Source: Sediminibacterium sp.
GTDB taxonomy: Bacteria > Bacteroidota > Bacteroidia > Chitinophagales > Chitinophagaceae
Reading direction: 5' to 3'
Length of the DNA stretch: 9,063 nucleotides
Assembly: GCA_028288645.1 (NCBI GenBank)
Contig: JAQBNJ010000493.1
Coordinates: 1 to 9,063, forward strand
Part shown: one piece after another, positions 1 through 5,928 of the stretch
Numbering within the stretch: the first letter of the stretch is position 1
How the letters are laid out: every line of letters starts with the position of its first letter
Translations under genes and position numbers: made by a program
The notes under the pieces: generated by a model
Told to the model about the DNA's origin: nothing
Database searches by the model: none
The model's input: the letters and a program-made list of their open reading frames with translations, nothing else

Positions 1-44
1 CATGCGTTTGTTGGTGGGGAAAGCAAAACCGGTAGCTGCTTCAG

Positions 45-79
45 AGCTGTAAGCTATTAGCTTTTAGCTGTAAGCTGCC
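45..79. repeat. Heptamer array AGCTNNN, five units
   Basis: The tetranucleotide AGCT recurs exactly every 7 bp at 45, 52, 59, 66 and 73, each followed by three variable bases (GTA, ATT, TTT, GTA, GCC). In another phase it reads as TTAGCTN or TAAGCTN, which resembles the TTAGGTN array after rnc. It is non-coding, because it carries stops in several frames. Confidence 0.6.
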
Positions 80-83
80 CGCC

Positions 84-105
84 GCGTGTGTGTCCTCACA
101 CACGC
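84..105. terminator. 9-bp hairpin, possible terminator of an upstream gene
   Basis: GCGTGTGTG at 84-92 pairs perfectly with CACACACGC at 97-105 around a TCCT loop. Only a short T run follows (106-108), so it is a weak intrinsic terminator by the classical rule. It could instead be a structure in the 5' leader of the gene at 156. Confidence 0.35.
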
Positions 106-155
106 TTTGACGGGGGATAATGAACTATTAAAAAGTATCAGAAAAAAATACCCTT

Positions 156-1196
156 ATGCGTTCTAAATGTAAAAAAATCTTTGTTGCTTTATCGATCGCG
201 ATCCTGCCCTGCGTGTTGTTTGCGCAATCAAACAAGGTGGAGGTGAAGGCTGATAAAACAAAACAAAAAGTTTACATCAACATAAGTGGTAAACCTTTCA
301 CCGAATTTATTTTTACGGATACAATGGAGAAACCTTTTCTCTACCCGATCTATGCACCAAATGGACAAACCATCACACGCGGATTTCCCTGGAACCCGCA
401 GCCGGGCGACCCGGTAGATCATCCGCATCATATCGGTCTTTGGTTCAACTATGAGAATGTGAACGGACTTGATTTCTGGAACAATTCATTTGCCATCGCA
501 CCCGAAAAGAAAAAACAGTATGGATGGATCCGCACTACCAAAATAGTGACGACAGCAAGCGGTTCAAAAGGCATACTGATCTATACCGCTGACTGGACCG
601 ACCAGGATAAGAATGTGTTGATGAAAGAAAATACCGTCTATACTTTTAGTGAAGTAAAAGGCAGTTATGTAATAGACCGGACAACAGGATTAACTGCTGT
701 GCAGGATATCACTATGCCGGATGTAAAAGATGGTATGCTGGGTTTGCGCGTGGCGCATGAATTGGAATTGCCTGTTAAACAAACAAAAGAATACAAAGAC
801 GATAAAGGAAATATCACCAAGGTGCCTGCTATTAAAGATTCATCCGTAACAGGTAACTATATTACTTCCGAAGGAAAAGAAGGCGATGCAGCATGGGGCA
901 CGCGCGGTAACTGGTGTATGATGTATGGTAAAAAAGGCGGGGACGCCATCAGTATCGTAATGATCGATCACCCAAAAAATCCAGGCTATCCTACCTATTG
1001 GCACGCACGTAATTATGGTTTGTTTGCACTCAATCCTTTAGGACAAAAAGTTTTTTCTGAAGGAAAGGAAGTGTTGAATTTTAAACTGGCCAGAGGGGAG
1101 AAAACTACTTTTCAATACAGGATCGTGATCGCATCGGGTAAAGAAAAATTATCTAACTCATCGATCGCGGCATTGGTATCTGGATTCATAAAGTAA
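156..1196 (+). CDS. Secreted PmoA/DUF6807-family protein
   Basis: This 346-residue protein begins with a cationic, hydrophobic signal peptide (about residues 1-24, ending near LFAQS), so it is probably exported. The mature part matches the family annotated in databases as 'PmoA' or DUF6807. It shows the hallmark DHPHHIGLWF at 88-97, followed by a long beta-rich body and a late segment with YWHARNYGLFALNPLG. The family is common in Bacteroidota and Planctomycetota, often near sugar-processing genes. Its biochemical role is not firmly known to me, and the name does not imply methane monooxygenase activity. The clustered histidines suggest a metal or catalytic site, which is inference. No carbohydrate gene lies beside it here. 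It ends 5 bp from the stop of the convergent gene, with a small dyad across the junction (GTTAC at 1201, GTAAC at 1215). ATG 156 is chosen because it gives a complete signal peptide. Confidence 0.85.
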   Translation: MRSKCKKIFVALSIAILPCVLFAQSNKVEVKADKTKQKVYINISGKPFTEFIFTDTMEKPFLYPIYAPNGQTITRGFPWNPQPGDPVDHPHHIGLWFNYENVNGLDFWNNSFAIAPEKKKQYGWIRTTKIVTTASGSKGILIYTADWTDQDKNVLMKENTVYTFSEVKGSYVIDRTTGLTAVQDITMPDVKDGMLGLRVAHELELPVKQTKEYKDDKGNITKVPAIKDSSVTGNYITSEGKEGDAAWGTRGNWCMMYGKKGGDAISIVMIDHPKNPGYPTYWHARNYGLFALNPLGQKVFSEGKEVLNFKLARGEKTTFQYRIVIASGKEKLSNSSIAALVSGFIK

Positions 1197-1201
1197 TTGC
1201 G

Positions 1202-2812
1202 TTACCTGATCAGTGTAACCGTACCTTTTTCCGTGATCTTTTTATCAAACCCATCTGTATATTCAACAACCCAAACGAAGACACCGGTGTTTTCAGGTAA
1301 ATGTTTTACTGTTCCATCCCATCCTTTAAGAATATCCTCGCTGTAAAAAATACGCTGCCCGGCACGGTTATACACCGACATTTTGAACGCTTTTATTTTT
1401 CCGGTGAAGTGTGCCCTGAAAACATCATTAAGCTGGTCATGGTTTGGGGTAAACGCCGAAGGAACATATAATGCAGGCGGGCATTCTTTAAAATTCACGA
1501 TTTTTTTTGCCGTAAGCGTGGTGCAGGAGTTGGATATGGTTACCGAATAGATCCCAGTTTGGGTTACCTGTTTACTTACATCAAAAGTATAACCATCACT
1601 CCACACATACGATGCAAATGCACCGCCATTTACTTTTAGTATTACTGTATCACCATTACATGCGGTGGTATCCTCATTTTTTCCGATAATGGATGATGGC
1701 AACGGATCCCATCTCACCAAAAAAGAATCGGAACGCATACAAATTGAATCGTTCTGCACCCCGCATTGGTACCATCCTTCGCCATATTGTGTTTTAGTAA
1801 CCAGCAGGGAAGCACGGGTTTCAGGAATGGCTGTATTGTTTTTATACCATTGCAATTTCGAGCCTGAATAATAACCCTCCGATTTCAGATGCAGGGTAAC
1901 AGAAGCATTTGGGCCATCACACAGACTACCAGCTGTTTTTTCAATTACAATACCGGGTACAGAGGATTGATAAAACTGAAGATGATCAAGGAAATAAAAA
2001 TCACCGGGCGGTGCGTTCCAGCTGTCGAACCTTTCCGTATATGGCACATCACTAAGATCGCAGGCCGGGCCTATGGCAATCGATTGTATATCCATGGGAG
2101 CGATAAATGTGATACTGTCTTTTATCCATTCAGCAGTTCCCTGCAGCGTACGCGTACCAAGGCAAACCAAATCTTTAAATTGCTGTGTAAGACATCCTAT
2201 GTGCTTTGTACGCGCAAATGGGCTTGTAAAAGGGATCTTACTGCTATCGGCCAATCCGAAAATAGAAATTTTCATTGGCGAACCGGATATATAAAAACCG
2301 GTGCCGATAGTATCTTTTATACCAAAGCCCAGATAAAAACTGATGCGGTAAAGACTATCTTTTTTTAGTACCCGGAAAAGATTATTGCTGATGTAATCTT
2401 TTAAAGCAAATGTGTCCGCCCGCGGCGTCCCGATCCGGGAACGGAAGCACATCATACCCGTTACACCTCTTCCGTCAGGAATAGGTTGTGGAACCAAAGG
2501 ATAACGGTTGATACGCGAGTTGGGATTTCGTATTTCGTCTGCAGGATCGCGGGGATAATAAAATTGATTGCATTGGGCAAAATACGGGAAAGCTCCATAA
2601 ATTTTTATAGGAAATTGCCAATAAGGGATAAACGCTGACAAAGGTGGTATCAGGCTATCGTTAGCTATTACTGTTTCACATGTGGAAAGTACCTGTTCCA
2701 GCGAAGGGTTCCGTAAATGGTTGGAAAGGGTAAACGGCGCTTTGTTACATGCGTTTTGAGCTTTACATGTAAACAGGAAACAAAGCAGCACAGATAAAAA
2801 AACGATTTTCAT
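1202..2812 (-). CDS. Secreted protein with Ig-like domain and type IX (type B) sorting domain
   Basis: The protein has 536 residues. Residues 1-18 form a signal peptide ending near CKAQ. Residues 30-282 form a beta-rich module of unknown function, with NPSLE near 36-39, a YFAQC segment near 77-81 and FYFLDHLQFY near 272-281; this layout is common at the front of Bacteroidota secreted proteins. Residues about 286-370 look Ig-like (LQWYKNNTAIP and WYQCG). Residues about 375-442 form a second Ig/PKD-like repeat. The last 90 or so residues are the gliding-motility-associated C-terminal domain, with the signature VPSAFTPNHDQLNDVF at 450-465, then YNRAGQRIFYS and GWDG. This domain is known to direct export by the type IX system and attachment at the cell surface. 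The cargo function is not recognisable; adhesion or glycan binding is a guess. It is transcribed alone, convergent with the PmoA-like gene. Confidence 0.85.
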   Translation of the reverse strand: MKIVFLSVLLCFLFTCKAQNACNKAPFTLSNHLRNPSLEQVLSTCETVIANDSLIPPLSAFIPYWQFPIKIYGAFPYFAQCNQFYYPRDPADEIRNPNSRINRYPLVPQPIPDGRGVTGMMCFRSRIGTPRADTFALKDYISNNLFRVLKKDSLYRISFYLGFGIKDTIGTGFYISGSPMKISIFGLADSSKIPFTSPFARTKHIGCLTQQFKDLVCLGTRTLQGTAEWIKDSITFIAPMDIQSIAIGPACDLSDVPYTERFDSWNAPPGDFYFLDHLQFYQSSVPGIVIEKTAGSLCDGPNASVTLHLKSEGYYSGSKLQWYKNNTAIPETRASLLVTKTQYGEGWYQCGVQNDSICMRSDSFLVRWDPLPSSIIGKNEDTTACNGDTVILKVNGGAFASYVWSDGYTFDVSKQVTQTGIYSVTISNSCTTLTAKKIVNFKECPPALYVPSAFTPNHDQLNDVFRAHFTGKIKAFKMSVYNRAGQRIFYSEDILKGWDGTVKHLPENTGVFVWVVEYTDGFDKKITEKGTVTLIR

Positions 2813-2901
2813 TCAATCCGTTCTTTTCACAATTTTCATCATTGAAGTGTCATCTTAAAGATACTGATAATACGAATAGAGTAACGATATGCCCTGTAAA
2901 A

Positions 2902-2929
2902 AGGCAGACTTAATGATATGTGTTTGCCA
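2902..2929 (-). pseudogene. Remnant of a Y1 transposase N-terminus in copy A
   Basis: On the minus strand this reads TTG GCA AAC ACA TAT CAT and then TAA, which is the L/M-A-N-T-Y-H of the intact transposase followed by a stop in place of its Gln codon. Similarity to the intact gene continues for about 10 bases past the stop and then ends abruptly. It is a relic of the first codons only, lying where the intact gene's start lies relative to copy B. It cannot encode a functional protein. Confidence 0.6.
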
Positions 2930-3188
2930 AACCAGTTTTTTTGTTTTGTAAATAGCGCTGACTTGCTTTTGCACATCTGGATTCAGTGAGCGATCAGAGC
3001 CGTAGGCTCGACACATATTGTAGCAACGAATTTTAATCCGTTGTCAAAAAACTCTACGGAAACCAAAGTGTCGTAGACACGGTCCATATATGGCCCGAAC
3101 CTACGGTTCTCACCTGCTAATATTCTGTCCCCTATTCAACGGATTAAAATCCGTTGCTACAATATTCATCGAGGCTACGCCTCTGCAC
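2902..3188. repeat. REPIN-like palindrome unit, copy A
   Basis: From left to right: a remnant of a transposase start (- strand, about 2902-2929), a leader, and hairpin H1 GAGCC-GTA-GGCTC (2997-3009). Next comes a REP-like palindrome preceded by GTAG (3018-3043), then H2 GTGTC-GTA-GACAC (3068-3080) and a CATATATG centre (3085-3092). The right half holds H3 GAACC-TAC-GGTTC (3097-3109), the inverted REP-like palindrome (3137-3162), and H4 GAGGC-TAC-GCCTC (3171-3183). The left REP has one G-to-A change against copies B and C. From 2902 to 3043 the copy aligns with copy B at a constant offset of 802 bases, and at 804 thereafter. It lies downstream of the transposase stop. Confidence 0.85.
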
Positions 3189-3270
3189 TCTTTCTGATAG
3201 TCGGTTCCTGCGTTTGATTGGCCAGGTTATTTATTTTGTTGCCCTGGTTTTTTGGCGAAGCCCATGTCAA

Positions 3271-3732
3271 TTATATTAGATCGTGAAAAATATACTGTTC
3301 ATCATATTCCACTTTAAATTTCTGTAAAAAATCCAGGTACTCCTCTCTGAATGTTTGTTTTTTATGATGTGCTTCCTGATTTTGAATATACTTATAAACG
3401 CTATCTATCTGCGATTGGCTGTATGAAAAAACAGCGTAGCCTTCCTGCCATTCAAAACGCCTGGCAGTTAAAGAATGATCGTTGATGTATTTTGATGATT
3501 TAGCTTTTACTGTTTTCATTAAATCCGAAACAGAAACAACCGGCCTTAGCCCGATAAAACAATGCACGTGATCTTCCATTCCGTTTACGATCATGGGTTT
3601 GCAGTTTTTTTCAGCGATCAAATTGCCGATCAATGCAAAAAGATCGTTTTTCCAGTCTTTATCAATTACCGCATTGCGGTATTTGACTGCAAAAATTGTT
3701 TGCAGGTAGATTTGATGATAAGTGTTTGCCAT
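3271..3732 (-). CDS. tnpA: IS200-like / RAYT-type Y1 transposase (HUH single-strand nuclease)
   Basis: This 153-residue protein belongs to the Y1_Tnp (IS200/IS605 TnpA-like) family, which cuts and rejoins single-stranded DNA at hairpins through a 5'-phosphotyrosine. The HUH motif is H55-V56-H57, in the segment NGMEDHVHCFIGL. The catalytic tyrosine is most likely Y115 in YKYIQNQEAHH, a typical C-terminal signature. Both motifs are intact and the length is normal, so the enzyme could be active. The frame stays open upstream to 3828, but I chose the ATG at 3730-3732. It gives the family's usual N-terminus (MANTYHQIYLQTIFAVKY), and the upstream extension would read through the palindrome repeat. 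The gene sits between copies A and B, and its start codon lies within the conserved part of copy B. No accessory tnpB is present, which fits a REP-associated transposase. Confidence 0.9.
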   Translation of the reverse strand: MANTYHQIYLQTIFAVKYRNAVIDKDWKNDLFALIGNLIAEKNCKPMIVNGMEDHVHCFIGLRPVVSVSDLMKTVKAKSSKYINDHSLTARRFEWQEGYAVFSYSQSQIDSVYKYIQNQEAHHKKQTFREEYLDFLQKFKVEYDEQYIFHDLI

Positions 3733-3991
3733 ATCAGTTTTTTGTTTGGTAAATAGTCCTGACTTGCTTTTTGCGCATCTCGATTTTTTGAGCGACCAGA
3801 GCTGTAGGCTCGACACATATTGTAGCAACGGATTTTAATCCGTTGGCAGAATGTCCCACGTGTAAACCAGAGTGTCGTAGACACGAGCCATATATGAACC
3901 GAACCTACGGTTCTCAGCCATTGTCAGGCTGTTTCTTTTTCAACGGATTAAAATCCGTTGCTACAATAATCATCGAGGCTACGCCTCTGCA
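3704..3991. repeat. REPIN-like palindrome unit, copy B, upstream of the transposase
   Basis: This copy overlaps the first codons of the transposase on the minus strand and so contains its start and leader. The order is H1 GAGCT-GTA-GGCTC (3799-3811, one T:G wobble), GTAG plus REP palindrome (3820-3845), H2 (3872-3884), CATATATG centre, H3 (3901-3913), inverted REP (3941-3966), H4 (3975-3987). The two 26-base REP arms are exact reverse complements. Copy C begins only a few bases after H4, so B and C are head-to-tail direct repeats with a 289-290 bp period. Confidence 0.88.
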
Positions 3992-4022
3992 CCGGCAAGA
4001 TTTGATAATGAGTAATTGGCAT
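3948..4022 (-). pseudogene. Remnant of a Y1 transposase N-terminus in copy C
   Basis: On the minus strand an ATG at 4020-4022 opens MPITHYQI, which aligns with MANTYHQI of the intact transposase. The frame then runs into the H4 hairpin and inverted REP of copy B and stops at 3948-3950, after 24 codons. Only about the first 8-10 codons are transposase-like. The different second and third residues suggest a related but distinct parent, or long divergence. It is unlikely to be a functional gene. Confidence 0.55.
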
Positions 4023-4280
4023 ATCAATTATTTGTTTTGCAAGTAGTACTGACCTGCTTTTGCAGCATCTCGATTCTTTGCGCGAGCAGAGCCGTAGGTT
4101 CGGCACATATTGTAGCAACGGATTTTAATCCGTTGTCAAAAGTCTCACAAGTAAACCAGAGTGTCGTAGACACGATCCATATATGAACCGAACCTACGGT
4201 TCTCAGCCCTGAACGGCCTATTTCACTGTCAACGGATTAAAATCCGTTGCTACAATAATCATCGAGGCTACGCCTCTACA
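3992..4280. repeat. REPIN-like palindrome unit, copy C
   Basis: This copy has the same layout as A and B: transposase-start remnant (about 3994-4022), leader, H1 GAGCC-GTA-GGTTC (4089-4101, one G:T wobble), GTAG plus REP palindrome (4110-4135), H2 (4161-4173), CATATATG centre, H3 (4190-4202), inverted REP (4230-4255), H4 (4264-4276). No transposase body is attached on its left; it abuts copy B directly. Its right edge, just after H4, passes into unrelated AT-rich sequence. Confidence 0.85.
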
Positions 4281-4425
4281 ATGGCACAAATGCAAAATTA
4301 GAATCCAGGAATGTATTCTGGTAGCGTATTAATACTGCGTATATTTTCGTAGATCGATATGTAATAAAATCGCTGTTTATTTTTTTTGTTCTCAAATATG
4401 AATTCATAAGTAATTTGCATTCCTT

Positions 4426-4899
4426 ATGCAACACAGCTTCTCCTACGAAAAAAAGAAAGTCATCCAGGCATTGCGTTATCATTTTATCCAGCGCAATGAG
4501 ATACGTGTGCTCATCGTGATGGTCAATGTATTTGCATTGATCTCTGCTGTTTTATTATGGCTCAAAAAAATACGTCCGGAACCATTCCTGTTAGGCTCTT
4601 TTATCTGGCTCATGCTGATGGCTACATTCTGGTATATTTTACCCGTGAGCATCTATAAAAAAGCACAGACCTTCCGCGATTCTTTTATCATAGATTTCAG
4701 GGATGATGAGGTCCGTCTCGAGAATGAGAGAGGCTATGTACTATGGCCCTGGACAAAATTCAGCCGTTTCTTCGAGAGCCCGCATTTTTTTCACCTCTAC
4801 TTCGATTCAAAATCTTTTTTCATCGTTCCGAAGGAAGGAATGGGAGAGGAGTTCAGGCATGAGTTGAGGGGGTTGCTAAATAGTAAGATCGGGAGATAA
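4426..4899 (+). CDS. YcxB-like small membrane protein
   Basis: This 157-residue protein has two predicted membrane helices at about 27-46 (RVLIVMVNVFALISAVLLWL) and about 53-75 (the segment around SFIWLMLMATFWYILPVS). A soluble C-terminal domain of about 80 residues follows. The tail pattern resembles the YcxB-like C-terminal family, with a beta-rich stretch reading FRDDEVRLENERGYVLWPWT, then FHLYFDSKSFFIVPKEGM. The biological role of that family is unknown. The ATG at 4426 is the natural start; no clear ribosome binding site precedes it, as is usual in this phylum. It appears monocistronic, lies just right of repeat copy C, and converges with the acetyltransferase gene across a heptamer-repeat hairpin. 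Confidence 0.7.
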   Translation: MQHSFSYEKKKVIQALRYHFIQRNEIRVLIVMVNVFALISAVLLWLKKIRPEPFLLGSFIWLMLMATFWYILPVSIYKKAQTFRDSFIIDFRDDEVRLENERGYVLWPWTKFSRFFESPHFFHLYFDSKSFFIVPKEGMGEEFRHELRGLLNSKIGR

Positions 4900-4902
4900 T
4901 AG

Positions 4903-4937
4903 TTTGTGGTTTGTGGTTTGTGGTTTGTGGTTTGTGG
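4903..4937. repeat. Heptamer array TTTGTGG, five perfect units
   Basis: Five identical TTTGTGG units (4903, 4910, 4917, 4924, 4931) start three bases after the stop of the YcxB-like gene. The inverse motif (CCACAAA) recurs at 4980-5000, so the array can fold with it. Perfect tandem identity suggests recent copy-number change by slippage. Confidence 0.85.
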
Positions 4938-5001
4938 TTAGGGTTGCTGCCGTTCGTAGATTATCACGCATTGAAGCAACCACAAACCACAAACTACAAA
5001 C
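4910..5001. terminator. Long imperfect hairpin between convergent genes, possible bidirectional terminator
   Basis: The right arm (4975-5001, AGCAACCACAAACC followed by ACAAACTACAAAC) pairs with the right part of the TTTGTGG array plus GGTTGCT at 4942-4948. There is one mismatch and a short bulge, and the loop is roughly 25-40 bases depending on register. It fills the whole gap between two convergent stops (4899 and 5004), where a shared terminator is expected. Because the array is repetitive, the left arm can pair in several registers. Confidence 0.45.
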
Positions 5002-5003
5002 GT

Positions 5004-5432
5004 TCACAACTCCTTCTCCATCACATAATGCGGTATCGTAACCTCAACAAATTCATCGCTACAGATCTTATATCCATGCTTTTCATAGAAACCAACGGCA
5101 GATTTGCGGGCGTGCATGGTGAGGCGTTTATATCCGTGATCGCGGGCGATGTTCTCGGCAAAGCTCATCAGCACCCTTCCGATGCCTTTTCCCTGTAAAC
5201 CCGAACTAACGGCCATTTGTCTCAGGCGGACCGTTTTGGGCTCTGTTTTAGTGAGCATACAACAGGCTTCGAGACTATCATCTTCAAAACATCCAAGCAG
5301 TATATCTTCTTTTTCTGCAGCCAGGTCTTCGTCTGTAAAGCTCAATCCCAATGGTTTACGCAGTATTTGAAAGCGCAGGTCCACCATTTGGCGGTATTCT
5401 TTGGATCCGTGATCTATAATTTTTAATGCCAT
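5004..5432 (-). CDS. GNAT-family N-acetyltransferase
   Basis: This 142-residue single-domain protein transfers an acyl group from acyl-CoA to an amine; the substrate cannot be told from sequence. The acetyl-CoA-binding motif A is clear: VRLRQMAV at 68-75 forms the beta strand, followed by the pyrophosphate loop Q80-G-K-G-I-G85. Motif B includes AVGFYEKHGYK (112-122), where Y116 is the usual general acid. The length is normal for a stand-alone GNAT. A TAnnTTTG element lies upstream on the same strand (5473-5480), which supports the ATG at 5430-5432. The gene diverges from acpP and converges with the YcxB-like gene, so it is probably transcribed alone. Confidence 0.88.
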   Translation of the reverse strand: MALKIIDHGSKEYRQMVDLRFQILRKPLGLSFTDEDLAAEKEDILLGCFEDDSLEACCMLTKTEPKTVRLRQMAVSSGLQGKGIGRVLMSFAENIARDHGYKRLTMHARKSAVGFYEKHGYKICSDEFVEVTIPHYVMEKEL

Positions 5433-5472
5433 GCGTTGGGGGCTAAGGTGTACAAGATAAGCATCATTTTTG

Positions 5473-5480
5473 CAAAAATA
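5473..5480 (-). promoter_or_regulatory. -7 element for the GNAT gene
   Basis: On the minus strand this reads TATTTTTG, an exact match to the Bacteroidota -7 consensus TAnnTTTG, 40 bases before the GNAT start. No good TTTG -33 element is found at the expected distance; a GTGTAA/TTACAC dyad sits there instead. Confidence 0.45.
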
Positions 5481-5482
5481 CC

Positions 5483-5502
5483 GTGTAAATCGGTAATTAC
5501 AC
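5483..5502. promoter_or_regulatory. Inverted repeat GTGTAA-N8-TTACAC, candidate operator
   Basis: Perfect 6-base arms lie 8 bases apart, just upstream of the GNAT -7 element and about 45 bases upstream of the acpP -33 element. A second nested dyad, TACCG-N7-CGGTA (5479-5495), overlaps it. The position would suit an activator of the GNAT gene or a regulator of the acpP operon. No known regulator is recognised. Confidence 0.35.
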
Positions 5503-5545
5503 TGCGCACAATTATTGCATACTTAAAACAAAAATGGCTTAAAAG

Positions 5546-5575
5546 ATTGCTTATTTGACAAAAAGTATATTTTTG
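5546..5575 (+). promoter_or_regulatory. Bacteroidota-type promoter of acpP-fabF-rnc
   Basis: The -7 element TATTTTTG (5568-5575) matches TAnnTTTG exactly. ATTG at 5546-5549 is one base off the -33 TTTG and lies 18 bases upstream. Transcription would start near 5582, giving a leader of about 20 bases before the acpP ATG. Confidence 0.65.
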
Positions 5576-5599
5576 CGGCTGTAACAAAAACTTTTTACA

Positions 5600-5836
5600 A
5601 TGTCAGACATCGCTACAAGAGTTAAGAAAATCATAGTTGACAAGTTAGGTGTTGATGAAGCCGAAGTGACCAATGAAGCTTCTTTCACTAACGACCTCGG
5701 TGCCGATTCATTGGATACCGTTGAATTAATTATGGAATTCGAAAAAGAATTCAACATCTCCATCCCTGATGAGCAGGCTGAGACCATCACTACTGTTGGC
5801 CAGGCCGTTGCTTACCTTGAAGAGCACGCTAAGTAA
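5600..5836 (+). CDS. acpP: Acyl carrier protein
   Basis: This 78-residue acidic four-helix protein carries growing acyl chains on a 4'-phosphopantetheine arm during cytosolic type II fatty acid synthesis. The attachment site is S37 in the DSL motif ([20 protein letters not shown], residues 32-51), which is the canonical position and context. Length and charge are typical, with nothing missing. It is the first gene of the acpP-fabF-rnc run and has the best promoter in the window. A strong hairpin in the 92-bp gap after it could set its mRNA level above that of fabF, as this protein is usually needed in large amounts. The ATG at 5600 has no Shine-Dalgarno sequence, only an A/T-rich leader. Confidence 0.97.
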   Translation: MSDIATRVKKIIVDKLGVDEAEVTNEASFTNDLGADSLDTVELIMEFEKEFNISIPDEQAETITTVGQAVAYLEEHAK

Positions 5837-5863
5837 GAACCACTACTCTACATGGAATAATTT

Positions 5864-5905
5864 TAATCCGCCTTCTTGCGGCTCCAAGCCACAAAAGGCG
5901 GATTA
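5864..5905 (+). promoter_or_regulatory. Hairpin between acpP and fabF, possible attenuator or processing site
   Basis: AATCCGCCTT (5865-5874) and AAGGCGGATT (5895-5904) form a perfect 10-bp stem, extended by one pair at 5864/5905. The inner loop has a small GGCT/AGCC stem. No U-tract follows, so it is more likely a partial terminator, an RNA-stability element or an RNase III site than a full stop. Confidence 0.5.
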
Positions 5906-5928
5906 TCACTTCAAACAGGTAATGAATT

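Larger units (their letters stand above)
1..155. other. Leader region, possible 3' end of an upstream gene
   Basis: No complete gene is visible here. One + frame runs from base 2 to a TAA at 50-52 and encodes about 16 residues ending VAASEL. A second + frame stays open from base 1 to a TAG at 58-60. Either could be the tail of a gene that begins before the window, and I cannot choose between them. The rest holds a 7-bp periodic repeat, a hairpin, and the AT-rich leader of the gene at 156. No convincing TAnnTTTG promoter element was seen before that gene. Confidence 0.3.

Noticed and set aside
191..1169. Ten-base direct repeat ATCGATCGCG at 191-200 and 1160-1169
   Set aside because: Both copies lie inside the same gene and encode the short Ser-Ile-Ala stretch with the same codons. 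This is most likely chance and not a target-site duplication.
1889..2368. 159-codon open frame antisense to the type IX cargo gene
   Set aside because: It is inside a well-supported gene on the other strand, with no domain signature and no start context.
3733..3828. N-terminal extension of the transposase to an upstream ATG at 3828
   Set aside because: The 32 extra residues read through the palindrome unit. The internal ATG at 3732 gives the family's normal start, and the extension is not conserved in copies A or C.
2997..4276. CRISPR array from regularly repeated palindromes
   Set aside because: There are only three units of about 290 bp with the whole unit conserved. There are no short unique spacers and no cas genes.
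4385..4417. Promoter (TTTG, then TAATTTG) before the YcxB-like gene
   Set aside because: The -7 element is one base short of TAnnTTTG, the spacing is 22, and the start would be almost leaderless. The match is too weak to list.
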